In this document: positions 7,750-16,100 of the stretch, one piece after another
Layout: each line of letters opens with the position of its first letter
Numbering within the stretch: the stretch's first letter is position 1
Source: Pseudomonadota bacterium
GTDB taxonomy: Bacteria; Myxococcota_A; UBA796; SXON01
DNA: 43,071 nt
Direction of reading: 5' to 3'
Assembly: GCA_030684355.1 (NCBI GenBank)
Contig: JAUXTN010000113.1
Span: forward strand, 1 to 43,071
Translations under genes and position numbers: made by a program
The notes under the pieces: model-generated
The model's input: the letters and a program-made list of their open reading frames with translations, nothing else
What the model was told of the DNA's origin: nothing
Databases searched by the model: none

Positions 7750-8079
7750 TTACGACGATTGGTTGGAACGTCCGCGCAGCGCCGCTTCGGCCACGCCGAG
7801 CAGCTCACGTTGGACCAGGGGATGCCCGCCGACGCGCAGGCCCATGCGGAACACGTTCGCGGTGAGGCGAGTGAACAGTCCGCCGCCCAGCACGTAGCCG
7901 ACGCCGGCGGCGATGAGGAGGGTCTGGTAGGGGTGGCGGGTCATGCGCCCGGGGAGGTCGAGCGCGGTGAGCGTCTGTGTCACGAGGCTCTGATCACCCA
8001 CGGGGTAGTGGCCCCCCGCGGACCCGTTGTGGGGGATGTCACCAACGGCGGGGGACGGTCCGGCATACGTGGCGCTCAT
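7750..8079 (-). CDS. Small membrane protein of unknown function
   Basis: 109 aa. The N-terminal 45 residues are polar and probably disordered. Then comes RMTRHPYQTLLIAAGVGYVLGGGLFTRL (about 45-72), a hydrophobic Gly-rich segment that could insert as a helical hairpin, and an amphipathic tail. It begins two bases after the stop of the preceding YqjD-like gene, so it belongs to the same operon. The arrangement of positively charged edge, Gly-zipper and helix matches the rest of the cluster, but I do not recognise the family. Confidence 0.75.
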   Translation of the reverse strand: MSATYAGPSPAVGDIPHNGSAGGHYPVGDQSLVTQTLTALDLPGRMTRHPYQTLLIAAGVGYVLGGGLFTRLTANVFRMGLRVGGHPLVQRELLGVAEAALRGRSNQSS

Positions 8080-8081
8080 CG

Positions 8082-8282
8082 CTAGTACCGAGCCGCGATC
8101 TTGCCGACCACGAATCCGAGCGCGAGCGCGCCGACGACACAGGTGACAGGCCGTTCGCGGGCGAAGGCGAGCGCGCGCTCGTTCATCTTCGCGAGGTTCT
8201 GGCGGATCTCTTCGATCTTGGGCGCGAGGGCGGATTCAGCGTCCCCCTCGAGGGGGTTGAACGTGGCTTCGGGGGTGTCCAT
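8082..8282 (-). CDS. YqjD-like (DUF883-type) C-tail-anchored protein
   Basis: 66 aa. Starts at ATG 8282 with CCGGAG seven bases upstream; a longer open frame exists but lacks a ribosome site. A charged helix (KIEEIRQNLAKMNERALAFARERP) leads into a single C-terminal membrane segment with Gly spacing, VVGALALGFVVGKIAARY. This is the plan of E. coli YqjD/ElaB/YgaM, tail-anchored proteins that tether to the inner membrane and associate with ribosomes in stationary phase. The similarity is in layout; sequence homology would need a profile search. Confidence 0.7.
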   Translation of the reverse strand: MDTPEATFNPLEGDAESALAPKIEEIRQNLAKMNERALAFARERPVTCVVGALALGFVVGKIAARY

Positions 8283-8314
8283 GGGGGGCTCCGGGAGAGA
8301 GGGGGAGAGGGAGA

Positions 8315-8542
8315 TCAGCGGCGCTTCCCGATGAGGAAGCCGGCGACGAACGCGGCCGCGAGAAACATGCCCGGGCGCGCCCGGAACCAGGTGTGCCAAT
8401 CGGTGCGCACGGCCACCTCGCGCTGGAGCGCGGTCAGGGTGCCACGGGTGCGCTGACGCGCGAGCACCAGGCGGGCGCGGGCCTCGTCCACGCGGCGGTC
8501 GGCGGGGGGGACATAGACGACGAGGCCATTGTCAACGGGCAT
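8315..8542 (-). CDS. DUF3618/YqjK-like small membrane protein
   Basis: 75 aa. A helical Arg-rich region (residues about 18-45, VDEARARLVLARQRTRGTL) resembles the DUF3618 pattern, followed by TWFRARPGMFLAAAFVAGFLIGKRR, a C-terminal membrane segment ending in Lys-Arg-Arg. The ATG overlaps the 3' end of the holin-like gene by 11 bases (8532-8542), so translation is probably coupled. By position it would correspond to YqjK in the yqjD-yqjE-yqjK set. Confidence 0.72.
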   Translation of the reverse strand: MPVDNGLVVYVPPADRRVDEARARLVLARQRTRGTLTALQREVAVRTDWHTWFRARPGMFLAAAFVAGFLIGKRR

Positions 8543-8966
8543 GCTGGGCCTCGATTTGGGTGTGGGAGGGGCGCACGGCGGCGACGAGGCCCCGGGCGCT
8601 CTCCCCGAGCTCGGCGCCGGTGACGGCGGTGAGCCCGCGGCGTGAACGCAACTGTAACATGCCCTTTCGGATCGTGAGGCCGCCACCCAGCAGGTTCAGC
8701 GCGGCCAACAGGGCGAAGCCGCCGGCGTAGCCAAGCCAGGGCGCGAGCGCGAGCCCCGCGGCGACACACGCAAGGAGATAGCCCACGCTGACGAGCGGGA
8801 CCGCGACCGCGAAAGGCAGGATGTCCTTGACGAGGGCGCGCGCGTCCCGGGCGACCTCCGCCTTCGCGAGCTCGAGGTGCAACTCGGCCTGCTCCCCGAG
8901 CGCCTCCGTGACCCGGCTCACGAGGTACCCCACGGTGGCCTCGTCTACGTCCAGTAAATTGCTCAA
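8532..8966 (-). CDS. YqjE / phage-holin-like superfamily membrane protein
   Basis: 144 aa. Start chosen at TTG 8966 because AGGAG lies six bases upstream; the frame is open further up without a better start. An N-terminal amphipathic helix (about 10-45, ELHLELAKAEVARDAR) precedes two membrane segments (about 50-75 and 80-105). This is the layout of YqjE and the Phage_holin_3_6 family found beside YqjD-type proteins. It is first in the five-gene minus-strand operon, with a lower-GC leader upstream. Probably a structural membrane protein and not a lysis holin, given the housekeeping context. Confidence 0.78.
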   Translation of the reverse strand: MSNLLDVDEATVGYLVSRVTEALGEQAELHLELAKAEVARDARALVKDILPFAVAVPLVSVGYLLACVAAGLALAPWLGYAGGFALLAALNLLGGGLTIRKGMLQLRSRRGLTAVTGAELGESARGLVAAVRPSHTQIEAQHAR

Positions 8967-9370
8967 TTGATACTCCTGACACCGGGGGGCCCTGGCTGGG
9001 TTCCGAGTGTGTAAGATGGGCGCGCCATCAAGACTCCTGCGAGCCGCGTTCTTCAACCAGAGCGGACACAACCGGCGTCCGACGATCAGAATTGTGACAA
9101 CTCGAGTTCTTCTTGGCGCAAGGTGGGGTCGGGGTGACCGAGCTGGCCGCTCTGCATGGGTACACGTCGGGATCCCGGGTTGGGCGCCAGCCTACGCTCA
9201 ATCGACGGCGGTGCCGCGGAGCAACATTTGGTTACAGTCGGTAGCGGAAGGCAGCAATGTGCCCTCGGTCCTGGGGAGCGCGGGCTCTTGGAGCGGCGGG
9301 TCCTGGGGAGCGGCGGGTCCTGGGGCGCGGCGGGTCCCGGGAGCGCCCCGGACCCGCGCCTCTCCCAGCC
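8967..9370. other. Intergenic region with operon leader and 17-bp repeats
   Basis: 404 bases between the start of the small membrane protein operon and the stop of the agmatinase gene. No convincing gene. The part next to the operon (about 9040-9120) is less GC-rich than its surroundings and holds the palindrome AACTCGAGTT (9099-9108), a possible operator. The distal part has a 17-base tandem repeat (GAGCGGCGGGTCCTGGG at 9291-9307 and 9308-9324, a diverged third copy at 9325-9341 and a weak one before). Confidence 0.5.
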
Positions 9371-10411
9371 CTACCCCGGCGGCCGCCACCCCTGCGACCG
9401 CGCCGCCCAGCCGCAGAGCTTGTAGAGGAGCCGCGCGGCGACGTTGCCGTCCCACTCGGCGTCGCCGATCTCGTTGAGATCGAAGCCCACGATGCGGCGG
9501 TGCTCGGAGACGGCCTCGAGCAGCACCACCACGTCGCGGAACGTGAGCCCGCCGGGGACGGGCGTGCCGGTGTTGGGGCAGAAGGCGGGATCGAGCCCGT
9601 CGACATCGAAGGAGATGTAGACGGTCGGCGGCAGGGCCTCGACGATGCGGTGCACGATGTGCATCCACGGGGTGCCGCGGGCGAGCTCGCGCGCCATCGC
9701 GTTGTCGAAGAAGGGCACGATGCGCGCGCCCTGGGCCTTCTGGAACGCGACCTCGGAGGCGCCGACGTCGCGGATGCCGACCTGCACGAGCGTCGCCACG
9801 TCGGGGAGGCGCGTCATCACGTTGTGGAAGATGCTCGCGTGCGACCAGGTGAAGCCCTCGTAGGCCGCGCGGAGGTCGGCGTGGGCGTCGATGTGGAGGA
9901 TGCCGACGCCGGGGTGGCGCGCCGCGATGGCGGCGATGGCGCCGAAGGGCACGGAGTGATCGCCGCCGATGACCGCGGGGATGCGCCCCTCGTCGAGGAT
10001 GCCGCTCACCGTGGCCTCGACGAGCGCGTTCAGATCGTCCCCACGGGCGTTCACCCGCGCGGCCGCGTCGGGCTCGCCGCCGCCGCTCTCGATGACGGCG
10101 AGGGCGTCGGCCTCGACCTCCTGGTCCCACGCGGCGACGCGCGGATCGGCCGGCACCTGCGCGATGCCGGCGCGCCAGACGGCGCCCACGTCGAGATCCT
10201 CGAGGTCGACCTGGTAGGAGGCGTGGAGGAGCGCCTGGGGGCCGCCCCGGGTGCCGCGCCGGTAGGACGTCGTGGCCTGCCAGGGCACGGGGACGACGAC
10301 CACGCGGGCGGCGTCGGGCGCGGTGTCGAGGCCGAAGAGGCCGTCGCTCGCGGCGGCGGCGTCGGGATCGAAGGGCTCGAGGGTCTCGGCGCTCTCGGCA
10401 TCGAAGGCCAT
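9371..10411 (-). CDS. Agmatinase/arginase-family ureohydrolase
   Basis: 346 aa Mn-dependent hydrolase that would release urea from agmatine or a related guanidine. All six expected metal ligands are present: H152 in GGDHS, D175/H177/D179 in HIDAHADLR, and D269/D271 in SFDVDGLDP. The PNTGTPVPGGLTFR loop is also typical. ATG 10411 has AGGAG five bases upstream. The family is certain, but substrate choice among agmatine, guanidinobutyrate, guanidinopropionate and others is not settled by these motifs. An N-terminal 30-residue Asp/Ala-rich extension is unusual for bacterial SpeB. No polyamine genes are adjacent; two SGNH hydrolases diverge from it. Confidence 0.92.
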   Translation of the reverse strand: MAFDAESAETLEPFDPDAAAASDGLFGLDTAPDAARVVVVPVPWQATTSYRRGTRGGPQALLHASYQVDLEDLDVGAVWRAGIAQVPADPRVAAWDQEVEADALAVIESGGGEPDAAARVNARGDDLNALVEATVSGILDEGRIPAVIGGDHSVPFGAIAAIAARHPGVGILHIDAHADLRAAYEGFTWSHASIFHNVMTRLPDVATLVQVGIRDVGASEVAFQKAQGARIVPFFDNAMARELARGTPWMHIVHRIVEALPPTVYISFDVDGLDPAFCPNTGTPVPGGLTFRDVVVLLEAVSEHRRIVGFDLNEIGDAEWDGNVAARLLYKLCGWAARSQGWRPPG

Positions 10412-10473
10412 GGCGGCTCCTGGGGGCGACGCGCTTAACCCGGACGCACGCGACACCGGGTTACGCGGCCGAG

Positions 10474-11502
10474 GTGCTGCGCAAGGCGATCCTCGGGCTC
10501 CTGGCCGCGCTGGGCGTGCTCGGCGGGGCCGAGGGCGCCCTGCGTCTCGCGCTCCCGGTGGACAGCCTCCTCTTCGAGTGGGAGCGTCCGACCGGCCTTA
10601 TCGCCACGAACGAAGCCGGTGGCGTCGTGACGCGCCCGAACATGGTCGAGGGGCGCCAGGATGGGCCCTACCCCTGGGCGGTCCGGCTCAACGCGCTGGG
10701 CCTGCGCGAAGACGCCGACGTGCCGCGCGCCAAGGAGCCCGGCACCTACCGCATCCTGGCTCTGGGCGACTCGTGGATGTTCGGCTTCTCCGTCGATCAG
10801 GGGGACACCGTCCCGGACGTTCTCGAGCGGCTCCTCCCCGAGCGGCTGGGCGTCGCGCGGGTCGAGGTCATCAACGCCGGCGTGTTCGGCTCGTGCGCGT
10901 TCGACATGCTCGCGCGCTACCGTCAGCTCGTGGACACCTACGCGATCGACGGCGTGCTGCTCGGCCAGCCCCACAACGCCTCGCGCGTCGACCGCGTGGA
11001 GGCCGCCCGCGGCGCCTGGTACCGGTCCTACCGCGAGGGCCCTGCCAGCAACGCCCGCCTCTACCTGCTCGCCCGCCGCGCGCTCGCCCCTTTCCGCGGC
11101 AGCGCCTACGCCGCGCCGCCCGCCGGCGCCGGCCGGGACGCCGAGATCGCCGACCTGCGCCTCCTCGCCGCCGACGCCCGCGCCCGTGGCCTCGCGGTGT
11201 GGTTCACCGAGCTCCCCAACGACATGAACGACGGGCTCGCGGGGTTCTCGGGCAGCGCCGCGTGGCGCGAGGGCCTGGCCTCCGAGGGCGTGCACTTCGG
11301 GGGCCACGCGCTGGGCGAGCGTGCCTGTTGGGGCTTCCTCGACACCGGGCACCCGAGCGAGGCGGGGGCCTACGCCATCGCGTCGGCCATGGCCGAGGTC
11401 ATCGTCACGGGCGCCTCCCTGGAGACCATCCGCACGAGCCCGCGGTGCGCGGACGGGCCGACGGCCGGCCCGGGCAAGCCGGGGTGGGGGTGGGGCGGAT
11501 GA
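10474..11502 (+). CDS. Membrane-anchored SGNH/GDSL-type hydrolase
   Basis: 342 aa. An N-terminal hydrophobic segment (about 5-27) anchors or exports it. SGNH motifs: block I ALGDSW with nucleophile S100, a block II/III-like VINAGVFG (N134, G136), and block V DTGHPSEAG with D290 and H293. Such enzymes deacylate or deacetylate lipids or polysaccharides. GTG 10474 is the start; its ribosome site is weak. It overlaps the next SGNH gene by four bases (ATGA), and both share a similar N-terminal plan, so they are a paired set, perhaps acting on the same extracellular polymer. The C-terminus is a Gly/Pro-rich tail. Confidence 0.85.
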   Translation: MLRKAILGLLAALGVLGGAEGALRLALPVDSLLFEWERPTGLIATNEAGGVVTRPNMVEGRQDGPYPWAVRLNALGLREDADVPRAKEPGTYRILALGDSWMFGFSVDQGDTVPDVLERLLPERLGVARVEVINAGVFGSCAFDMLARYRQLVDTYAIDGVLLGQPHNASRVDRVEAARGAWYRSYREGPASNARLYLLARRALAPFRGSAYAAPPAGAGRDAEIADLRLLAADARARGLAVWFTELPNDMNDGLAGFSGSAAWREGLASEGVHFGGHALGERACWGFLDTGHPSEAGAYAIASAMAEVIVTGASLETIRTSPRCADGPTAGPGKPGWGWGG

Positions 11503-12461
11503 GGTGGCTTGGGCGGCTCGTGCTCGGCGTCGTCGTGGCGATCGTCGTGCTCCTCGCCGTGGAGGGCGTGCTGCGTGTCACGTTGCCGGTGGTGCGCACC
11601 GCCACGCTGCCCGACACGATGATCCGGGCCCACCTGGAGAACGCCGGGTTCCGCTACGACCCCGATCTCTACTGGTACTGGAGCATGCTGCCCTCGGCGG
11701 CGATGCAGATCAACGAGCACGGGTTCCGCCGCCTGAAGCCGATGACCCAGGCCAAGCCCGCGGAGGTCACCCGGGTGGTCACGTTCGGGGACAGCCAGAC
11801 GTTGGGCGCCGGCGTCGGCCCGGAGGAGACCTACTCCGCCGTCGCCGAGCGGCTGCTGAACGAGGCCGGCGAGGGCGGCGAGAGTTGGGAGGTGCTCAAC
11901 GCGGGCATCAGCGGCTTCCGCTCCCTCAACGTGTACCGGCTCCTCCAGCGTCGCATCGAGGCCTTCGATCCCGACATCGTCGTCATCGATTGCATGCCTT
12001 ACGACAGCCCGCGCGACGACGGCGCCCTGGTCGGGCGGCCGATTGGGAGTGCGGCCACCCAGGTGCGCGCCGCGATGTGGCAGAGCCGCCTCTACTACGT
12101 GATGCGCCTCGGCGTGGAGAAGGCGCGGCCCGACCGCGCGCGCTGGCTCGACCGCGCGCCGCTCCAGGGGGACGCCCTCGGCCACGGAAACCACGACCTC
12201 ATCGCGGAGTGGGGCAAGGAGCGCGGCGTGACCGTCGTGTTCGTGCAGTACCCCGTGTCCGAGAACGACTGGCGCCTCGGGTGCCACACCCTCCCGGCCG
12301 AGCTCCCCGGGGACCTCCCCGTGGTGCCCGCGTGCGACGCCCTGAAGGCGGACGGCCGCGCTGCCCGCGCGCTCTTCCAGGACCGCAACCACCTCACCGT
12401 GGCGGGCAACGAGGTGGTCGGGAAGGCGCTGGCGGAGGTGGTGGGGCCGCTGCGGGAGTAG
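11499..12461 (+). CDS. Membrane-anchored SGNH/GDSL-type hydrolase, second copy
   Basis: 320 aa. Signal anchor at residues 5-25 (rich in Val/Leu). Catalytic blocks: TFGDSQTLGAG with S99, VLNAGISGF (Asn and Gly of the oxyanion hole), and DRNHLTVAGN with D295 and H298. The ATG overlaps the previous stop (ATGA), so expression is coupled. This resembles acyltransferase-associated or alginate O-acetyltransferase-like SGNH proteins in overall plan, but the substrate is not evident. The two paralogues are diverged outside the catalytic blocks. Confidence 0.85.
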   Translation: MRWLGRLVLGVVVAIVVLLAVEGVLRVTLPVVRTATLPDTMIRAHLENAGFRYDPDLYWYWSMLPSAAMQINEHGFRRLKPMTQAKPAEVTRVVTFGDSQTLGAGVGPEETYSAVAERLLNEAGEGGESWEVLNAGISGFRSLNVYRLLQRRIEAFDPDIVVIDCMPYDSPRDDGALVGRPIGSAATQVRAAMWQSRLYYVMRLGVEKARPDRARWLDRAPLQGDALGHGNHDLIAEWGKERGVTVVFVQYPVSENDWRLGCHTLPAELPGDLPVVPACDALKADGRAARALFQDRNHLTVAGNEVVGKALAEVVGPLRE

Positions 12462-12534
12462 GTGGATCGCCGGGATCGGGGCGTCGCCTCGCGCTCGAGG
12501 TCGCGCGCCGTTACCCGACCCGAAGAGGTCCCGC

Positions 12535-13654
12535 GTGCTACCAAAGCTCCTCCTCCTCGCGGTCCCGCTGCTCGCCGCCTGCTCGGACTTCCAGCTCTTC
12601 GGCCCCAAGCCCGACGTGGCGCCGGGCCTCTTGGACAGCGGGGGCGGGCCCACGTCCGACGGTGACGACGACAGCGCCGCCGACACCGGGGCCACGGGTG
12701 ACACCTGCGCGGGCGAGGCCCTCGCGGCCGCTCCGCTCGCCACCGACCTGGCGTGCTTCACCGTGCCGGTGTCCCGGCCCTACCAGCTCGAGGTGCTCTG
12801 GCGGCGGGCCGCGTTCTCGGTGGCGCCGACCTCCGTCGAGTGCATGGCCGCCCCCATCGTGATCGCCCTGACGGACGACGACGGGGATGGCGACGCCGAC
12901 CAGGACGACGTCCCGGACGTGGTGTTCGTGACGATGGTGCAGGCGGGCGACCACCTGCCCGTGGCCGTGCGCGCGCTCTCCGGCGCCGACGGGGCCGAGC
13001 TCTGGAGCTACGTGGACGACCGCCTCCAGTCCGCCGGGTTCCTCGCCGCGGCGGACCTCGACTGGGACGGCTTCCCCGAGGTGATCGCCCCGATGGACCA
13101 GGGGCTCGTCGCGCTCTCCCACGACGGCGCCGTGGTGTGGGAGGCGGAGTCGTCGTACCTGGGTCACCGTGTTCACCGACCGCGTCAACTTCGGCGCCGG
13201 CCGCGGCCTGTGGAACCAATACGCCTACAGCCGCACCAACATCGAGGACGACGGCAGCGTCCCCGCGGTCGCCGTGCCGAATTGGGACCTCTACAACACC
13301 TTCCGCGCCGGGGACGCCACCTCGATGTACGAGGGGGCGCTGGCCGACCTCGTCGCCACGGTCGACGACGCGTGCTGTGTCGACGGCACGCTCACCGTGT
13401 GGGCGCGCGCCGGCAACCAGGGCCTCGCGGACGGCGGCACCGCCACGCTCGTGCTCGAGGCCGACAGCGGCGGTGGGTGGGTCGAGGTCGAGCGGCGCAC
13501 GGTCGCCGCGCCCGTGGGCGCGCTCGGCGCCAGCGAGGTCTACACGCTCCACGGCACGGGCGTCCTCGGTGTGCGCGCGCGGGTCGAGGGGGCGGTTGCG
13601 GAGTGCGACGCCGACAACAACGTGGACGTGTGGGCGGACGGCCTGTGTCCCTGA
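12535..13654 (+). pseudogene. FG-GAP/VCBS-type lipoprotein, internally deleted and frameshifted
   Basis: The first part (12535 to about 13158) starts at GTG with AGAGG upstream. It encodes a lipoprotein signal (LLAACS, C16), an acidic DTGATGDTC linker and the start of a beta-propeller with Asp-rich calcium loops (DDDGDGDADQDDVPDVV, ADLDWDGFPEV). The second part, in another frame from about 13157 to 13654, continues as WVTVFTDRVNFGAGRGLWNQ and a C-terminal beta-domain ending at TGA 13654. In the myxobacterial proteins I recall with this plan, several propeller blades separate these two parts; here they are missing and the frame changes at the junction. Either a real deletion or an assembly error; the gene is broken as given. 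Confidence 0.75.
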
Positions 13655-13703
13655 GCCCCCCGCCGCGTGCCCCCCGCCGCGCGTGCCGGCCAACCCCGCC
13701 TGG

Positions 13704-14024
13704 CTACCCCGCCGCGACCGTCGCCATGCCCCGCACCAGCTTGATCGCTTTCTCCGGGCACGCGGTGACACATAAACCGCACGCGTGACACGCGTCCGGG
13801 CGCTCCACGAACGCCTGCTTCCCGCCGTGCGCCCAGATCTTGAACCGCACCATCGGCGTGAGCACGCGCTTCTCGTCGCGGTCGAGGGGGCGGAGCACGA
13901 ACACGTCGTAGGGACACACCCGCAGGCAGTCGGCCTTGCCCTCGCAGCGCAACGGGTCGATGCGGGGCTCGAGCTTGCCGGGGGTGTCGTCACAGGAGGT
14001 GCTGCTCGAGGGGTGGGCGGCCAT
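13704..14024 (-). CDS. Two-cluster ferredoxin with a variant first site
   Basis: 106 aa. The C-terminal site is a standard [4Fe-4S] motif, C79-x2-C82-x2-C85-x3-C89-Pro. The N-terminal site reads C27-x2-K30-x2-C33-x3-C37-Pro: the second ligand is lysine, which suggests a [3Fe-4S] cluster or a labile fourth iron. About 40 residues separate the sites, longer than in simple 2[4Fe-4S] ferredoxins. ATG 14024 has TGGAG five bases upstream. It lies 92 bases downstream of the PrkA-operon genes on the same strand and may be their last member. The redox partner is unknown. Confidence 0.85.
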   Translation of the reverse strand: MAAHPSSSTSCDDTPGKLEPRIDPLRCEGKADCLRVCPYDVFVLRPLDRDEKRVLTPMVRFKIWAHGGKQAFVERPDACHACGLCVTACPEKAIKLVRGMATVAAG

Positions 14025-14116
14025 GGGGGCTCCAGGGCCGCCAGGATGCCACGGCGCCGAGCGCCACCGGCGTGAAGAAGTGTGAAAGCACGTCCTCGCG
14101 CCGCTCCCGCGCCCCG

Positions 14117-14575
14117 CTACCGTTCGGGGTCGTCCTCGGTGAGCACCCCGCCCACGCCCTCGACGAGCCGCCCGAGCTGCTCCCGGGTGAGCGTGAACGG
14201 CACGCGCGCGCGCCCCTCGGGCCCGGCGCGGAGCTTCTCCACGGACACCTCCCGCCCGTCGGTCCTCACCTCGTAGTACTCGCGGCGGCGCGGCGTGCTG
14301 CGCAGGACGGCGCCGCCGAGGGCGGGGTCGACCTCCACGGGGCGCACCTTCTCCACGAGGCCCTCCAGGGCGCCGGGCAGGCGCTCGGCCTGGCGCGCGA
14401 TGTCGCCGGGGCCCGCGGTCCGCACCTTCACCCCGCGCACGGACACCCCGAGGCGGTCGAGATCCACCACGTCGACCTCGGCGCTCACCCCATCGTCGTC
14501 CACGCGCACCACCCCGGGGGCGAGCTTGCGGTCGATGCCCGAGATGAGCGCGTCGAGGGCGAGGGGCTCCTTCAC
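14117..14575 (-). CDS. Unknown protein coupled to spoVR
   Basis: 152 aa. The GTG start overlaps the spoVR stop (GTGA, 14572-14575), so it is translated with SpoVR. It is soluble, with a mixed alpha/beta pattern. Recognisable pieces are VSVRGVKVRTAGPGDIARQA, a strand-rich centre with REYYEVRTDGREVSVEKL, and a helical end FTLTREQLGRLVEGV that could bind a partner. I do not recognise a family. Its fixed place in the operon suggests it works with the PrkA/DUF444/SpoVR proteins, for example as an adaptor or a kinase substrate; this is inference. Confidence 0.82.
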   Translation of the reverse strand: MKEPLALDALISGIDRKLAPGVVRVDDDGVSAEVDVVDLDRLGVSVRGVKVRTAGPGDIARQAERLPGALEGLVEKVRPVEVDPALGGAVLRSTPRRREYYEVRTDGREVSVEKLRAGPEGRARVPFTLTREQLGRLVEGVGGVLTEDDPER

Positions 14576-16098
14576 GGCTTCTTCGCTCCGATGAGCTTGG
14601 GGCCCTCGTAGGCGAAGTGGTCCCCGTCGTGGTGGAGCACGGCATCCTTGTTCTCGATCTTCGTACGCAGGTGCACGGGGCGCCCCCAGACGCGGGCGAG
14701 GTTCCCGAGCGTGTGGCTCGCCCACTCCAACTGGATGTCCACCCCCTCGTACTGGTGGGTGAGCTCCAATTCCCCGCGGTTCGCGTGGTTGCCATCGGTC
14801 ACGTAGACGCGCGGCTGCCCGTGGTTCGACACCATGAACAGGAGCTTCTTCTTGATGTCGGCGAACTCCCGGCTGTCGAGCAGGTACTCGCCGCTCTTCC
14901 GATCGAACTCGTAGGTGAACAGGCCGACGCGGCGGCAGAATTCCTCCGTGAGAAACGTGTCGAGGAAGGTCACGTCGTTGTGGGAACGTCGCACCTCGAA
15001 GATCTTGGCACGCCCCTCGTTGGTGGCACGAAACCAATCCCGCTTGGCGACCGCGTCGTCACACTCCAGCCAGTCCTTCCCGAACTGACCGCGGTCCCAT
15101 CGCTTCTCGATGTCACGGTACAGCTCCAGCCCGATCTTGTACGGGTTGAGCTGGCCGGGGCGCATCGCCACGGTGCCCGAGTGGTGGTCGCAATAATCGA
15201 TGACCTCGGAGTCCTCGAGGATGTGCTCCGTCATGAGCTTGGTGTGCCAGTAGCTGGCCCAGCCCTCGTTCATGATCTTGGTCTGGGCCTGGGGCGCGAA
15301 GTAGTACGCTTCTTCGCGCACGATCGACAGGATGTCACCCTGCCAACGGTTCAGCCGCCCGTGCTCCAACACGAACCCCAGCACGTCCCGCTCGGGGTGC
15401 TCGGGGAAGTTCTTCGCCCGCTCCGCCGCCGCCTGGGCCCTCTCCTCCTGCTGCGCGATGTACGCGGGCGGGTTGATGTAGGGGTCCATGTAGCTCTTGG
15501 CGGGGAGCTTGTGGGAGGCGGGCCCCGTGGGCTCCTCCTCCGCGTCGCGCGGGCGCATGCGCCGGATGTGGTCCCGGAACGGGTCGATGAGGTTGTCGAC
15601 CGAGAGACACGTGTCGAGCCACTGCTCCGTCGCGGACTCGCCCACGGAGTCGACGATGCGCCGCACGCGCGCGGCGTGGTTGGCCATCGAGTCGAGCATC
15701 TTGCGGTCGGTATGGGCGAACCACGCGTTGTTCTTGAAGAAGTCGACGTGGCCGAACACGTGCGCCATGACCAGCTTCTGGTCGACGAACGCGTTGTTGT
15801 CCATCAGGTAGGCGTACGACGGGTTGGTGTTGATCACCATCTCGTAGATCTTCTGCAGGCCGTACTCGTAGCCCTTCTGCATCTGGAGGTACTCCATCCC
15901 CCAGCGCCAGTGCGGATAGCGGGTCGGAAACCCGCCATACGACGCGATCATGTTGATCTCGTCGTAGTCGCACATCTCGAAGATCGTGTCGAAGAAGTCG
16001 AGGCCGTGGCCGCGGGCGATGGCCTCGATACGCTGGCGCGCGTCCTCCAGCTCGGAGGGCAGCTGCCGCCGGGACTTGCGGAGGTACGCTTCCAACAT
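14572..16098 (-). CDS. spoVR: SpoVR family protein
   Basis: 508 aa, the usual length of the SpoVR/YcgB family (B. subtilis SpoVR is needed for spore cortex formation; E. coli YcgB belongs to the same stress group). Family signatures include FEMCDYDEINMIASYGGFPTRYPHW near residue 40, YEYGLQKIYEMVINTNPSYAYL, and MNEGWASYWH. Biochemical function is not established. ATG 16098 lies two bases after the DUF444 stop, and the next gene overlaps its stop, so it sits in a tightly packed operon prkA-DUF444-spoVR. That gene order is conserved widely in proteobacteria. Confidence 0.95.
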   Translation of the reverse strand: MLEAYLRKSRRQLPSELEDARQRIEAIARGHGLDFFDTIFEMCDYDEINMIASYGGFPTRYPHWRWGMEYLQMQKGYEYGLQKIYEMVINTNPSYAYLMDNNAFVDQKLVMAHVFGHVDFFKNNAWFAHTDRKMLDSMANHAARVRRIVDSVGESATEQWLDTCLSVDNLIDPFRDHIRRMRPRDAEEEPTGPASHKLPAKSYMDPYINPPAYIAQQEERAQAAAERAKNFPEHPERDVLGFVLEHGRLNRWQGDILSIVREEAYYFAPQAQTKIMNEGWASYWHTKLMTEHILEDSEVIDYCDHHSGTVAMRPGQLNPYKIGLELYRDIEKRWDRGQFGKDWLECDDAVAKRDWFRATNEGRAKIFEVRRSHNDVTFLDTFLTEEFCRRVGLFTYEFDRKSGEYLLDSREFADIKKKLLFMVSNHGQPRVYVTDGNHANRGELELTHQYEGVDIQLEWASHTLGNLARVWGRPVHLRTKIENKDAVLHHDGDHFAYEGPKLIGAKKP

Positions 16099-16100
16099 GC

